NCBI GenBank assembly: GCA_963682055.1
Contig: OY821745.1
Location: forward strand, 3,107,501-3,171,500
Length of the DNA: 64,000 nucleotides
Direction: 5' to 3'
From: Primula veris
Taxonomy: Eukaryota; Streptophyta; Magnoliopsida; Ericales; Primulaceae
Shown one piece after another: positions 12,389 through 23,262 of the stretch. The stretch's first letter is position 1, and each line of letters begins with the position of its first letter. A program made the translations under genes and the position numbers. The notes below the pieces were generated by a model that made no database searches, was not told where the DNA came from, and worked only from the letters and a program-made list of their open reading frames with translations.

Positions 12389-12778
12389 ATTTATTTGGTA
12401 CATCTCTTTTCGCCGCACGATGAATATATATATAGACACACTAACGGACCGAGTCCATGCAATGCGTGCTGTATCACGTGAATTGGTGTTACGGAATAAC
12501 ATGTCTTGTCCAATATCAACGATCCTTACATATATAACACTTTTAACAACTGGTTATTTATGCACAAGATTATAAAATATCAAGGAACAACAATAAATTA
12601 ATAAATCAAGGAACACAAATAAATAAATAAAAACGTGTAAAATACATCAAAATAACTGAAATATGGATTCAGATAATAAGTTGGCAACTTATAAATGAAT
12701 AATATACATTCCTAACTATAAATTGAATTATCCAGTAGAAGTATTAATTGAAATTTCCCATACCTCTGAATTTGCATG
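11830..12778. repeat. Block U copy 2 (F-box upstream region)
   Basis: Colinear with 3395-4310 and 38940-39870, including the cgccgtcgacttcacgttgcc motif and a CT/TA microsatellite at 12351-12388. No F-box coding sequence remains beside it, so this is a cassette remnant. Confidence 0.75.
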
Positions 12779-14460
12779 TACGTTTTAATAATTAAATGTT
12801 TTTTTTGAACACATTAAAATTATTACTTTTAAAATAAAATTGTTGTTTAGTTAAATTTATTTACTTTTTATTTTTTCATCTGATTATTAAATTATACTTT
12901 TTTGTCTTAAAAAAACATTTGACAATTATTAAAATCATTATACAAAACTTGATTGGCAAAAAATGATTTAGATATTAGTAAATAAGAATTATTCAAATAT
13001 AATGAGGATGTAAACTAAATAAAATTATTAAAATTTGGTTACGGCTCCTCATGGTTTTACAAATTATGGTTCATGAGAATTCTCATCATGCATACAAATT
13101 GTTATTATGGTTTTTGTTTTGACATAATTCATGTATTCAAAGTACATATAAAAATATATATGTGAGATAGTTCACATGTATATATATAGTGAAATCAGAT
13201 TTATTGAATAATACATTTAGGCGTTGTTTGTTTAGGGTTGGATTAAGTTGTAATCGGATTAGAATATCACGAATCCATAAGTCACGCGTTTGTTATGCCA
13301 AATGAAGGCGGGATGATTATTAACTCCGAACTTCAAATAATGAATAAATGAGATATTTGTAATACCTAGGGGTGTGTGGTATTATAAGTCCCGATATTAC
13401 TAATTTCATAATTTTTTCTTATACCAATGGACTCATAGTGTCGAAATTTGTAATTTGACAACAAAACGAGCCCTTTTATCGCTATATCACAGAGCGTGGG
13501 ACGAAATATCTATAAAAAATATTCAAGAAAGAGGGTTATAGAAGAAACAACGAGAATTAATAATTTAATTAATTAGAAGTTGAAGTAATTTAGTCATGAG
13601 CAACTATTTTGTTTTTTTCCTATAACATTAACTTAATCGGTTATAATGAAAATTTTATACTTAAGAGCTCACATGTATCAAAATGATAAGCACTTAGAGT
13701 TCCCATATTTTACCTTTCAATGATAAGTAACAAAAATGTTGCTTTTTATTTATAAGTAAGATTTTTTGTGTTTACTTATGATAAAAGTACTTATTAATTA
13801 AGGAACAATACAATACACCTACTTCATACATTTTTAAATACGTTTTAATGATTAAATGTTTTTTTGTGAGAACATTAAAATTATTATTTTTAAAGAAAAT
13901 TGTTGTTTGGTTAAAATTTTTTACTTTTTATTTTTTCATCTAATTATTAAATTCTACTTCTTTGTCCTAAAAAAACATTTGACAAATTATTGAAATCATT
14001 ATACAAAACTTGATTGGCAAAAAATGATTTAGATATTAGTAAATAAGAATTATTCAAACATAATGAGGATGTAAACTTAATAAAATTATTAAAATTTGGT
14101 TACGGCTTCTCGTTGTTTTACAAATTATGTTTTATGAGAATTCGCATCATGTCTATAAATTCTTATTATGGATTTCGCTTTGACATAATTCATCTACTCA
14201 AATTACATATAAAAATATATATGTGAGATAGTTCACATGCATGTATATAGTGAAATCAAATCTATTAACATATACACTTAGGCGTTGTTTGTTTAGAGTG
14301 GGATTAAGTTGTAATAGGATTAGAAGGAATTTATTCATGTGCAACTATTTTGTTTTTTTTCTATAACATTAACTTAATCGGTTATAATGAAATTTTTATA
14401 CTTAGAGGTCACATGCATCAAAATGATAAGCACTTAGGGTTCCCATTAAAATTATTGAAA
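12779..14460. repeat. Block F, two tandem copies
   Basis: Landmarks such as gaggatgtaaac recur at about 13010 and 14070, a period near 1.06 kb. Each copy has the ttggttacggct motif, a 'gcgttgtttgttta' segment and 'cggttataatgaaa'. Positions 14461-14760 continue with a third partial, rearranged copy. No gene is supported. Confidence 0.65.
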
Positions 14461-14937
14461 TACGTTTTAATAGTTAAATGTTTTAAATACGTTTTAATAG
14501 TTAAATGTTTTTATACTTAGAGGTCACATGCATCGTACTTTTTTTTAAATATGTTTTAATAGTTAAATGTTTTTTTGTGAGCACATTAAAATTATTTTTT
14601 TAAAAGAAAATTGTTGTTTGGTTAAATATTTTTGCTTTTTATGTTATCATCTGATTATTAAATTCTACTTATTTGTCTTAAAAAAACATTTGACAAATTA
14701 TTGAAATCATTATAAAAAAATTTGATTGGCAAAAAAATGATTTACTTTGCTTTCTGTTTTTTTAATAATTTTTGGTTTCTGATACAGGTTAAAGATTACT
14801 TGACCGATCTGAATATTTTTTTGCCCGTGTTGCATAATGACAGGTCTTGGAGAGAGCACTAGATTCACGATTAATGTTATTTACCATTTGAGAAGAAAAA
14901 TATAAATGTAAGTAAGTAACAATTATGTTTATTAATT

Positions 14938-15837
14938 TAGAGGCTTGATTTTTCTAGTGCAATTTATCTGTTTTCATGCTCAAACCGTAAGTCAGATTTA
15001 CGGTTTGACTTTTGGTTATACCATAATTTTGACTTACGGTTCGTAAGTCAGATTTATGGTTTTGACTGTAAAATTACCAAATTGCCCCTGTGTTGAAAAT
15101 CTAAAAATTTTCCAGAGGGTTTGGACGATCGATCGGAGTTGACAGCCGATCGATCGGCCAAGCCCTCTGGAAAAAAATTCAGAGGCCTGAGTACTGTAAA
15201 TTTGCTTACTTAACTCAAAAAAATATTTACGGATCGTAATTGTGACTTACGGTTTGATAAAAGGTCAATAAGTTAATTTGTTTCGAGTAACATGATAAAA
15301 GATCGTTTCGAGTACGAATCATTTTAAAAAATGATTAATTTGTTTAAAATGATATTTGCCTACTTAACTCAATTTTTTTTTTACGGATCGTAATCGTGAT
15401 TTACGGTTTGATAAAAGGTCAATAAGTTAATTTGTTTCGAGTAACATGATAAAAGGTCGTTTCGAATACTAATTATTTAAAAAAATGGTTAATTTATTTA
15501 AAATGATAGACGATTCAATAAGGAACATAACGGTTGAAACAGAACTAAATTTGGAGTGAGTTCGAACGAATAAGTTATAGTTCCACACTATACGATATCG
15601 AAAAAAAAGGAATAAGTCAAATCGTAAGTCACGATTATGGTCCGTAAATGTTTTTTTGAGTTAATTAGGCAAATTTATAGTATTCAGATATCTGAAATTT
15701 TTTCAGATTTTCAACGCAGGGGTAATTTTGTAATTTTACAGTCAAAACCGTAAATCTGACTTACGGTTCGTAAAAAAAAATTAGTATTTAACCATGAAAA
15801 CAGATAAATTGCAATGGAAAAATGCAGACTCTCATCA
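14938..15837. mobile_element. Long-TIR foldback element (Mutator-like, non-autonomous)
   Basis: Inverted arms of about 300 bp start with gcaatttatctgttttcatg near 14960, mirrored by catgaaaacagataaattgc near 15793-15812. Both arms contain gtcagatttacgg and the aactcaaaaaaa.atttacgga section. Outer ends read gag...ctc, and flanking attaatt copies (14931-14937, 15838-15844) may be the target duplication. Block R copies at 2260 and 31900 are empty. GAG/CTC ends and long arms suggest a Mutator-like derivative, but the target duplication is ambiguous in this A/T-rich site. No ORF is present. Confidence 0.65.
15112..15170. other. 25-bp-arm hairpin inside the foldback element
   Basis: Arms 15112-15136 and 15146-15170 pair at 23 of 25 positions around a 9-base loop (agttgacag). 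Each arm carries cgatcgatcgg. The opposite TIR arm lacks this hairpin and has the short palindrome ttcagatatctgaa (15683-15696) instead. Confidence 0.75.
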
Positions 15838-16469
15838 ATTAATTAATGATCATGCTTTTAAAAGTAAACAATTAATGCATATTTAATATTTCACGTCTAC
15901 GCAAAACATCCATATCAACATCATTGGAGAATTTGGGTTAGTAATGCAAAAGTATGAAACCTTATAAGGTAATACAAACATATATACTTATTGCTAACGA
16001 TATTAATGTAAGAGCAGTACTAGAGTAAATTAATTAAAACCAAAGTTGCACACTTATTTAATGTTTGTATGCCCACACACACGCGTTAACGTGTTTGGAT
16101 TATTTTCTTTATCAAACTAATATATAAACTAATTTCTAAACTTTTAATATTAACTTTTTTACAAAAATATATTTCTTTAAGTTTTTCGTTAGGGTATAAT
16201 AACAAATTGTAAAATTAAATCTACATTCATGCTAAGGGAAATCTATGTCAATTAATGAAATAACAAAGAAATTATAAACATGAACAAGTAGAGTTTTTTA
16301 AATCCTGAGTATATGTACGTGTATTAATGTATTATTTTAAATTCAAAACTTGCAAGTGGCTGTACATATTCTAAAATGATTCAATTAGTCTCTCTTTATA
16401 TCATCTCAGTATAAACGTAAAATACAAACCATTTTTTAAAGATATATAAGTTCATATTTTTTTACACAT

Positions 16470-16771
16470 ACTCAAACAAAAAGATTTATTGTTCTTGAGA
16501 ACGTGGTTACATGCACGTAATGGACTTTAATGGCTAAACGTTCATAGTTTAGTTAGAATCATACGATAATACAAAAAAGGAAACTTATTAAAGAGTGTTA
16601 AAGTTTAAACTATACAACCAAATGAGTTGTGGTTCTAGTATTTTAATTTTGTGAACACTTGAAAAGTTTTGTGTTACACTAATATAGCATACTAGCAGGA
16701 CAATTTACATTCTTGAAAATTTGTGATTTAAAAATTATCATGTATTTTTACTCAAAAATTTGTGATTTAAA
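16470..16771. repeat. Left 302-bp direct repeat flanking the viral insertion
   Basis: Nearly identical to 20781-21081, with only a handful of single-base or one-base length differences. It is host DNA belonging to block R. Both copies share the same internal ~42-bp tandem duplication, which copy III lacks. Confidence 0.8.
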
Positions 16772-17026
16772 TACTGGCCCATATAAAAAATAGATTCTCA
16801 GCTTTTCCGTAAATCACGCCGGGTGCTCATTGGGCCCCATTGAACACGTGAAAATGGTAGTGAGTGAAGAAATTTGTCTTTATATCAAAAATAAAAATAT
16901 AAAAATACAGAATTTGCTTCAGGCTTTAGCTTTGCCTTTATCCTTGGTAGTGGTATTTTTGGCCACTCTTTCATCTATAAGATGATCCAAATAGTCTTCC
17001 ATATCTTCATTACTCTGTGCAAAATC

Positions 17027-17245
17027 TTATTCAGCCTCAGAGTCTTCATCCATTAGGGAATTAGATTTCGAAGAGGTATTTTTAAGGCAATCGGTAAAAT
17101 CAATATCCAATTGACTTTGCACTAAAGCAAATAATATTGCTTTTAATTCAATAGATGAAGCAGAAGGGAACTGCTTCTTGAGATCTGTCAAGGAAGGCAG
17201 ATCTAACTTAGTAGTTTTTTGTTCGGGTGCATATTCCCTTTCCAT
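17027..17245 (-). pseudogene. EVE downstream ORF, distal fragment
   Basis: A 72-codon frame, Lys-rich at the start and acidic at the end, continues the downstream region of the viral insertion. It lies in a different frame from its neighbour at 17203-17397, which indicates a frameshift. The function of this viral segment is not recognised. Confidence 0.4.
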
Positions 17246-17912
17246 CTTTTTAAAGGACTAATATTCTCTTGGATTTTTATGAGGATAAGTTTATAGTCAA
17301 ATTTTGACCACCATTTATAATATGATTGTCTGACCAGAGCCATAATACCTATCTCAGTTGGTTTAACTGCATAGGACCATTGCCAAATCCATGGCAAGCT
17401 AAATACGGTAATAAAACGAAGTAAATTACTTCCTTTAATAACTTTGGCCCCCTAAGTTTAGGGTTATTAAGAAGATAATCTTCATATTTTAGAAAAATAT
17501 CTGGAGGGAGAATATCCTCATTGGGGCCAATAAAAGCAAACCAGTGGTAAAACCAATAGGGAAGTTCTTGGGTTAATAAGGATGGTTCTAAACGGATGAA
17601 CCAAGTATGTTTTTCCGTCCGGTTTTGGTAATAAAATGCATACCTCCAGGCAGAGATATAATCCCAATAATTAAAATTTTTGTGGAAGAAATTTAGCTGC
17701 ATAGGCTTATTTGGGTTTAAACCCCATTCCGTAATAGGAATGATCTTTTTAATAAAAGCTTTGCTAAAGGAAATATCCCCAGTGTGTTTATTTTGATTCA
17801 TGTGGTTGAAAGCCACCGAACCTGTTTCAATTAGAATCGACTGAAAATATTTCAAGTCTTTATTGTCAATACGAGAAAAATGAACATCAGTATCAAAATA
17901 ACGTTTTGACAA
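17203..17912 (-). pseudogene. EVE downstream ORF of unknown function, broken
   Basis: Two overlapping frames (17349-17912 and 17203-17397) look like one ORF broken by a frameshift near 17360. The longer piece is rich in aromatic residues and resembles a conserved protein found beside caulimovirus-like RT genes in plant genomes. Its role is not known to me. An upstream continuation runs to about 18060 through a Ser/Lys-rich part. Confidence 0.45.
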
Positions 17913-18186
17913 TGTATTGGGGGAGGTAAATAACCTCTCATCTTCTTTATGGAGAAGAATAATTAATTCTTCCTCAACCTTTTTGGTGCCAGGAAGGACT
18001 GGCTCTTTGAGTGCTTTTAGGAAGCTCTCTTGAGTTTTACCAGAGGATTCTCTCTTTTGGAGTGAGCAGCAGAGCTCTTAGATGAACTAGAGCCGACAAT
18101 AGATTGAGAAGAGGAATATCTCTTTTTGTCATATTCATGTTTATCCTGTGAAGAGGAATGTCCCCTTCGTCCTTTATTGGACTGTC

Positions 18187-18672
18187 TCATGTGGAGCAAA
18201 GAATAAATTCCCTGGTCAGAAAATCAGGAAGAGAATTGTTTTCTCCTTTAATAAATTCGATATCGAAATCAAAAATAGACAAAATAGATTGCCATCTAGC
18301 AAATATTTGTTTGGATGCTAAATTTTTTACATTTTTTTCTAAAACATCTTTTGCAGCTTTGCAATCAATTCTTAGAAGGAATTTTTGATTTAATAAATCA
18401 TCTTGAAATTTGGAAATACAATTTACAACTGACAGAATTTCTTTCTTAATAGTTGAATAGTTTTGTTGTGCACTATTCCATTTGTCAGAAGTATAACGAG
18501 ACAATATCTCTTTGTTTTTTGATGGAAATTTTTGTTTCAAAATACCACCATAGCCAATGTCAGATGCATCTGTTTCAACAATTTTAAAACTAGTGGGGGG
18601 AAATAAGAGCCAAACAATGTAGGCTTTTAATTTTAGACTTAATAAGTCGTACTGCACTTGTATGAATATCAC
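18187..18672 (-). pseudogene. EVE RNase H domain
   Basis: The frame contains the TDAS motif of retroviral-type RNase H with conserved acidic residues, ending near a 'SLPDFLTRE' motif usual at the end of caulimovirus polyproteins. It is out of frame with the RT piece. The linking segment (18680-18830) is readable only after a frameshift. Confidence 0.65.
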
Positions 18673-18720
18673 TCCACATAAGTGGATTCTTTTTTAGCCT
18701 TTCATACAAGGGAGAACTAT

Positions 18721-19935
18721 CTATAGAGAGATTTTTATAATAGTCAGCAATATAATTGAGACTTCCCAAAAATCGTTGTAATTGGGTTTTTTCCTGTAAA
18801 ATATCAGGAAATTTGTAAATTGAATTGCCCTATCAATAGGAATAATTTTCCCCTGGTCTATCTCCTGACCTAAAAAGCGAATATGTGTCTGAAATAAAGA
18901 CATTTTATTAGCAGAAACCACTAACCCAGCATTTTTTATTAATTTTATAAAAATATGAATATGTTTAAAATGTTGGTCTAAATTGTCAGAAAAGATGAGA
19001 ATATCATCTATATAAACAATACTGAATGAAGAATAAGGATAAAAAATATCATTCATAATATTCTGGAATTCAGAAGGAGCATTTTTTAAACCAAACGGCA
19101 TAACATTCCATTCATAGTGTCCCATAGGAACAACAAAAGCAGTTTTATATCTGTCTTTTTCATCAATCTGGATTTGCCAATAGCCTGATTTTAAATCAAA
19201 TTTGGAAAATATATTGGCAGACTGTATTCTAGTTAATAAATCTTTTTTGTTAGGAATAGGGTACCTAATCCATTTTAAAACCTTGTTTAAAGGTTTATAA
19301 TTAATAACTAATCTAGGAGCACCTCGTTCAATTTCAGCATTTTTATAAACATAAAAAGCAGTACAACTCCAAGGGGAATAAGATTTACGAATAAGTTTTT
19401 TATTTAATAAAGAGTTTATTTCTTCTTTACAATAATCAATAAAGTCGGGACCCATTTGGGCTGGCCGAGCCAGAGTAGTAATAGCAGTATCTTTAAAGTC
19501 TTCTACATATGGAAGGGTGACAATGTGTTTTTTCCTATCCCAAAAAACTGTGGGAAGATCACTACAAATTTGTCTTTTGATAAGATTTGTAAGAAAGCTA
19601 ATTTTATCTTTTTGAGAAATAATTTGTTTAGAAATATTCATAAGTTTTAAATCTTTTCGTAGGAAATTGATCTGATTTTCTTTATAAATTAAAGTTTCTT
19701 TTATCATATCAATTTCTCTAGTTTGCGGTTTTGAAATAAAATCAAACATAATTTTTTGATCATTTGTTTCGAAAATAATACCTTTTGATGTTACCATAAA
19801 AGGTTCAATTAAGTTTAAAAAGGGAGTACCCAAAATGATTTGTTGGGTAAGGCCTTTAACCATAACAAAGGTTGTCTGGAAACATACTCCAGAATTACAA
19901 ATATAAGCATTAGAAAGTTTATAATGGATCTTCAT
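18721..19935 (-). pseudogene. EVE protease (C-terminal part) and reverse transcriptase
   Basis: This 404-codon frame starts within the aspartic protease (ILGTPFL motif) and runs through an RT with FDLKSGYWQI, the PFGLKNAPSEFQ motif and the YIDD catalytic box near 19010. The frame is lost at about 18820, soon after the RT. The protease start is separated from it by damage at 20000-20050. Similarity is to Caulimoviridae enzymatic polyproteins rather than to gypsy, judged by the YIDDILIF context and the lack of LTRs or integrase. Confidence 0.7.
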
Positions 19936-19994
19936 ACGTGACCCATCTGCAGTATTTAAAGACTGCGTAGTTTTATCATAATAGTGTGTAGGGA

Positions 19995-20055
19995 TTAATC
20001 CTTCACAAATACAATTTAAATCAGCCCCTTTAAATCAGCCACACTATCAATGGGC
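19995..20055 (-). other. Small tandem duplication in the EVE protease active site
   Basis: On the minus strand ggctgatttaaa is followed at once by ggggctgatttaaat. This duplicates the coding of the catalytic Asp region and shifts the frame, with stop codons just before it. Confidence 0.6.
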
Positions 20056-20379
20056 TGGACCAGAGAAAGTAAACTCTTTGTTTATAACTATAGTGATATA
20101 AGAATGCCATTTCTGATATGTAATTGTATCAATAATATTCAGAAAAGTGTCATTATTGAAAATAGGACTATTCTTTTCTTCTTCAAAAGGAATATTCTTT
20201 TCTGTTTGAATGAAATTTTTAAGAAATTTAACTTCATCTTTTAATATATGAATTTCACTATTTAAATCGGAAATAGAAATATCTTTTATTTTGAGAATGT
20301 TAATATCTTCTTTAAGAGTTTTTACCTCTTTATGAATTTCATCAATAGAAAACTGTTTAGAAGGAGGCGATTGGAGTCC

Positions 20380-20790
20380 TTAAAAAACATGTTTTAGAGA
20401 ATAAACTTCCTTAGAAATATGAGGAGTTTCCTTTTGCTTACCTTTTGTAAGAACATCTAAATAATGTTCAATCATTTTTTTCTTTACCTCAGAATTATCA
20501 ATTTCATTAATAAGATCTAATATTGATCGTTCTTGAGAAGTAAGAACATTAATACTTAAGCCATTCATATCAAGCATAGCATTATAATTATTATCCTTAC
20601 ACTCACAGTCGGAAGAGGATGAAGATGAACTATTATAATGTTCAGACTCACTACTATTATAAAATTCAACTTTATTATTATCGGATTCTTCTTCTTCAGA
20701 AGAATATAACATGACAGCTATAAGCTGTTTCTTAAGACCTTCATCAGAGATTTCATTCAATCTCTGTTTTGTCCAACAACACTCAAACAA
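20380..20790 (-). pseudogene. EVE polyprotein N-terminal part, Ser/Glu-rich
   Basis: A 136-codon frame has an acidic stretch, a poly-Ser run and a DCECKD cluster. It is followed in the same direction by a coiled-coil-like Lys/Glu-rich region (20060-20380), then the protease. It probably corresponds to the start of the viral polyprotein. The upstream end is cut at the host junction near 20780. Confidence 0.45.
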
Positions 20791-21081
20791 AAAGATTTAT
20801 TGTTGTTGAGAACGTGGTTACATGCACGTAATGGACTTTAATGGCTAAACGTTCATAGTTTAGTTAGAATCATACGATAATACAAAAAAGGAAACTTATT
20901 AAAAGTGTTAAAGTTTAAACTATACAACCAAATGAGTTGTGGTTCTAGTATTTTAATTTTGTGAACAGTTGAAAAGTTTTGTGTTACACTAATATAGCAT
21001 ACTAGCAGAACAATTTACATTCTTGAAAATTTGTGATTTAAAAATTATCATGTATTTTTACTCAAAAATTTGTGATTTAAA
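20781..21081. repeat. Right 301-bp direct repeat flanking the viral insertion
   Basis: Second copy of 16470-16771. Here the host sequence continues without interruption into the RNase promoter region, as in 35450-36110, so this is the native side of the junction. Confidence 0.8.
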
Positions 21082-21530
21082 AATTACCATGTATTTTTAC
21101 TCAAATATGTAAAAGAGAAGAAAATGACACCCGCATCCCTCATTAATTTTTAATTAAACTTAAAATATGATTGTTTATATGTAAGTTCGGTACCCCCATG
21201 AATCAAATTCATGGCCTGATGTATATTCATTTTTTGCTATACATTAGAATTTATACTGTTTAGAAATAATATATAGAACACTTGATAATAATTAATAACT
21301 GTTCGTGATATAATTTAAATACAACTCAACTGTGCACACACATATATAATAAATAAAACTCATATATTTATGTAAAGTGAGTAATATTCTTAAACAGGAA
21401 GGTTAATTAGTAATGTATACAAATCATGTAAACACGTAATGGCTGTTTATGGTTACTGAGAATTATAATATGATAACAAAATAATGGAAAGTTGAAGTTT
21501 ACATTACAACCAACCGAGTTGTAGATCTAA
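21082..21530 (+). promoter_or_regulatory. Upstream region of RNase pseudogene 1
   Basis: Closely matches 35650-36110 before RNase pseudogene 2, so the promoter region was duplicated with the gene. No other feature is seen. Confidence 0.55.
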
Positions 21531-21538
21531 TATAAAAG
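21531..21538 (+). promoter_or_regulatory. TATA box of RNase pseudogene 1
   Basis: TATAAAAG lies 59 bp before the ATG at 21597 and is conserved at 36110-36117 before pseudogene 2. Confidence 0.65.
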
Positions 21539-21596
21539 GGAGGTTATGTGTATTAAACCGATATATTACCACTGCATTTCAAAAATATTAAACAAA

Positions 21597-22921
21597 ATGA
21601 ATCTCTTTTCTTTTAGCATATTTTGTATTTTCAGTATCCTAACACTCATGAGCACTTACTCTGCTTACGATGGTATCAATGCTAAGAAATATCCACCCCC
21701 ACCCTCCCCTCTCCCCCCACCGCCACCCCCTAATTATGACCACATGCAAGTTGTGTGGTTGTGGCCTCCCGTATATTGTAAGTCAAAGTCATGCATGTCA
21801 ACGGTTACAAGAAATTTATATTTGCATAGACTTTGACCTGTCAATTCAACCGGCGGTAGCATAACAGATTGTACTGGAAATAAGATTACACATAACACTA
21901 TGTCATCTTTTGTGAGTCCTTTCGCATTTATTCTTGGATTTTATGACTTTGCTTAACATTCATATTCTCAAAGTAATCGAATTGGTTCATTAATTATTTT
22001 TAAAAATATTTTTTTTACCCCCAAAATATATTGTACACACATATTTTTTTATATAAAAATATGGATGAAACCCCTACAAATAAAGAGTTAATTATTTCCA
22101 CAAAGGAAAATAAATGAAGTAAGAAAAATCGTAACAATATTGCATACATGTATGTGTATATATAAATTATAGAAGATTATAGATAATGGTGTGGAATTGG
22201 ACTTTTTCACTCGAGAACACATGAACTTATCATTTAAACTATGAGCATCTACGGTTATAAAAAAAAATAGAGAATGTATTTTATTTCGAGTTTGCCTCTT
22301 TATGCTTTTTTAAGTTTTTTCCGATTCTTGCTTGGTTAATTTTAGAAACCCATTTTACTAATAAATTCAGACCATCACAAGTCGAACTAATGTTCCTGTA
22401 GGTGTAGATTATAACATATTTTAAAATAAAAATATTTTAAAATAAACTTTGTTTTTTTCTAATTAACTAATTACATACGTGTATTTTGTTTAATTTGATA
22501 GGTGAGATCTTTAAAAAACGATCTCCAAACATATTGGCCATCCGTGGTTATACAGAAATTCGAAAAGTTTTGGATTGCGGAATATAACAAACATGGCATC
22601 TGTTCGGAGCACGTACTAGCTCCTCAAAAATACTTTCAGAGTGCAATTACGGTCATGAAGAATTACAAAATCCAAAACATCCTCACCAACGGAGGCATCT
22701 CACCAAGTCCATCGGCCTCATATACATTCACCCAAATAGAAGCAGCAGTTCAAAAAACATTTCCATCAATCCATATTTACGTGTCCTGTTGGTTCGATGG
22801 CACATCTAAACAATTACAACTGAAAGAGATCTACCTATGTTTCAATGAATCGCCTGCAAACTCGGATTTAAAAAACTGTTGGACATACTCCCGCGGGCTG
22901 CCGAAGATCTATATACCTTAG
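21597..22921 (+). pseudogene. RNase T2 / S-RNase-like pseudogene 1
   Basis: Exon 1 is 21597-21911 (donor GTGAGT) and exon 2 is 22502-22921 (acceptor ATAG), in phase, totalling 244 codons, the usual size of an S-RNase. A signal peptide (about residues 1-22) is followed by an unusual Pro-rich linker (PPPPSPLPPPPPP) and the mature start DHMQVVWLWPP. In catalytic motif I, where the family has IHGLWP, the frame reads LHRL-stop-P: Gly became Arg and the Trp codon is TGA (21834-21836). Motif II (EYNKHGIC) keeps the catalytic Glu and His. Apart from the stop, the frame is open through both exons. A single intron between the two motifs is the S-RNase arrangement. It is probably non-functional unless the stop is read through. 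Confidence 0.8.
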
Positions 22922-22961
22922 CTTAATATACTATTTTCTGTTTCTTGTGTCAGCTATACAG

Positions 22962-23022
22962 GAAAGTGTATCCGGTTATGAATAATACATGAAACTATAT
23001 CCGGTTATGAATAATACATGAA
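22962..23022. repeat. Tandem repeat x2 after RNase pseudogene 1
   Basis: A unit of about 28 bp containing tatccggttatgaataatac and atgaaa occurs twice in the presumed 3' UTR. Confidence 0.6.
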
Positions 23023-23210
23023 AAGAGGATTAATCAGGTGTTTTGGCATCCTTAAAAAATGATTATTAATAATCTTGTGCAATAATTTCCTCAGAAAAAG
23101 CAGAAAGGGAAATGATAGTCGTACCGCATTTAGGTATGTATATATACAACAAAAGCAGAACATTAACATAATACAAGAGAGTAGCATTCTCTTTTACCTT
23201 CATTTCTACT

Positions 23211-23262
23211 GGTTTCATTCGAAAAATCCCATTCCTCATGTCAAATGCAAGAACAAACCAGC
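23211..23262 (-). pseudogene. F-box pseudogene, middle fragment
   Basis: Encodes VLAFDM, then FRM, as in the FBA region of the intact F-box gene (37925-37980). In the intact gene this follows directly after the HWW segment, whose counterpart here lies at 24491, so about 1.2 kb of foreign DNA splits the pseudogene. Confidence 0.65.

Larger units (their letters stand above)
14817..16640. repeat. Block R copy 2 (RNase upstream region), interrupted by a foldback element
   Basis: Matches 2150-3070 from 'ttgcataatgacaggtcttgg' to 'gttgtggttctagtatt', except for about 14938-15837, which the other copies lack. It carries the promoter-side sequence of the RNase pseudogene on the far side of the viral insertion. 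Confidence 0.75.
16782..20780 (-). mobile_element. Endogenous caulimovirus-like insertion (EVE), decayed
   Basis: About 4 kb of minus-strand sequence reads through a polyprotein of Caulimoviridae type: a Ser/acidic-rich part, a coiled-coil-like part, aspartic protease, reverse transcriptase and RNase H, then smaller downstream frames. There are no LTRs. Frames are broken near 20050 (protease), near 18820 (after the RT) and between the downstream ORFs, so nothing full length can be made. No movement protein was recognised. It is embedded in block R between 301-302-bp host direct repeats. The exact genus was not determined. Confidence 0.75.
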
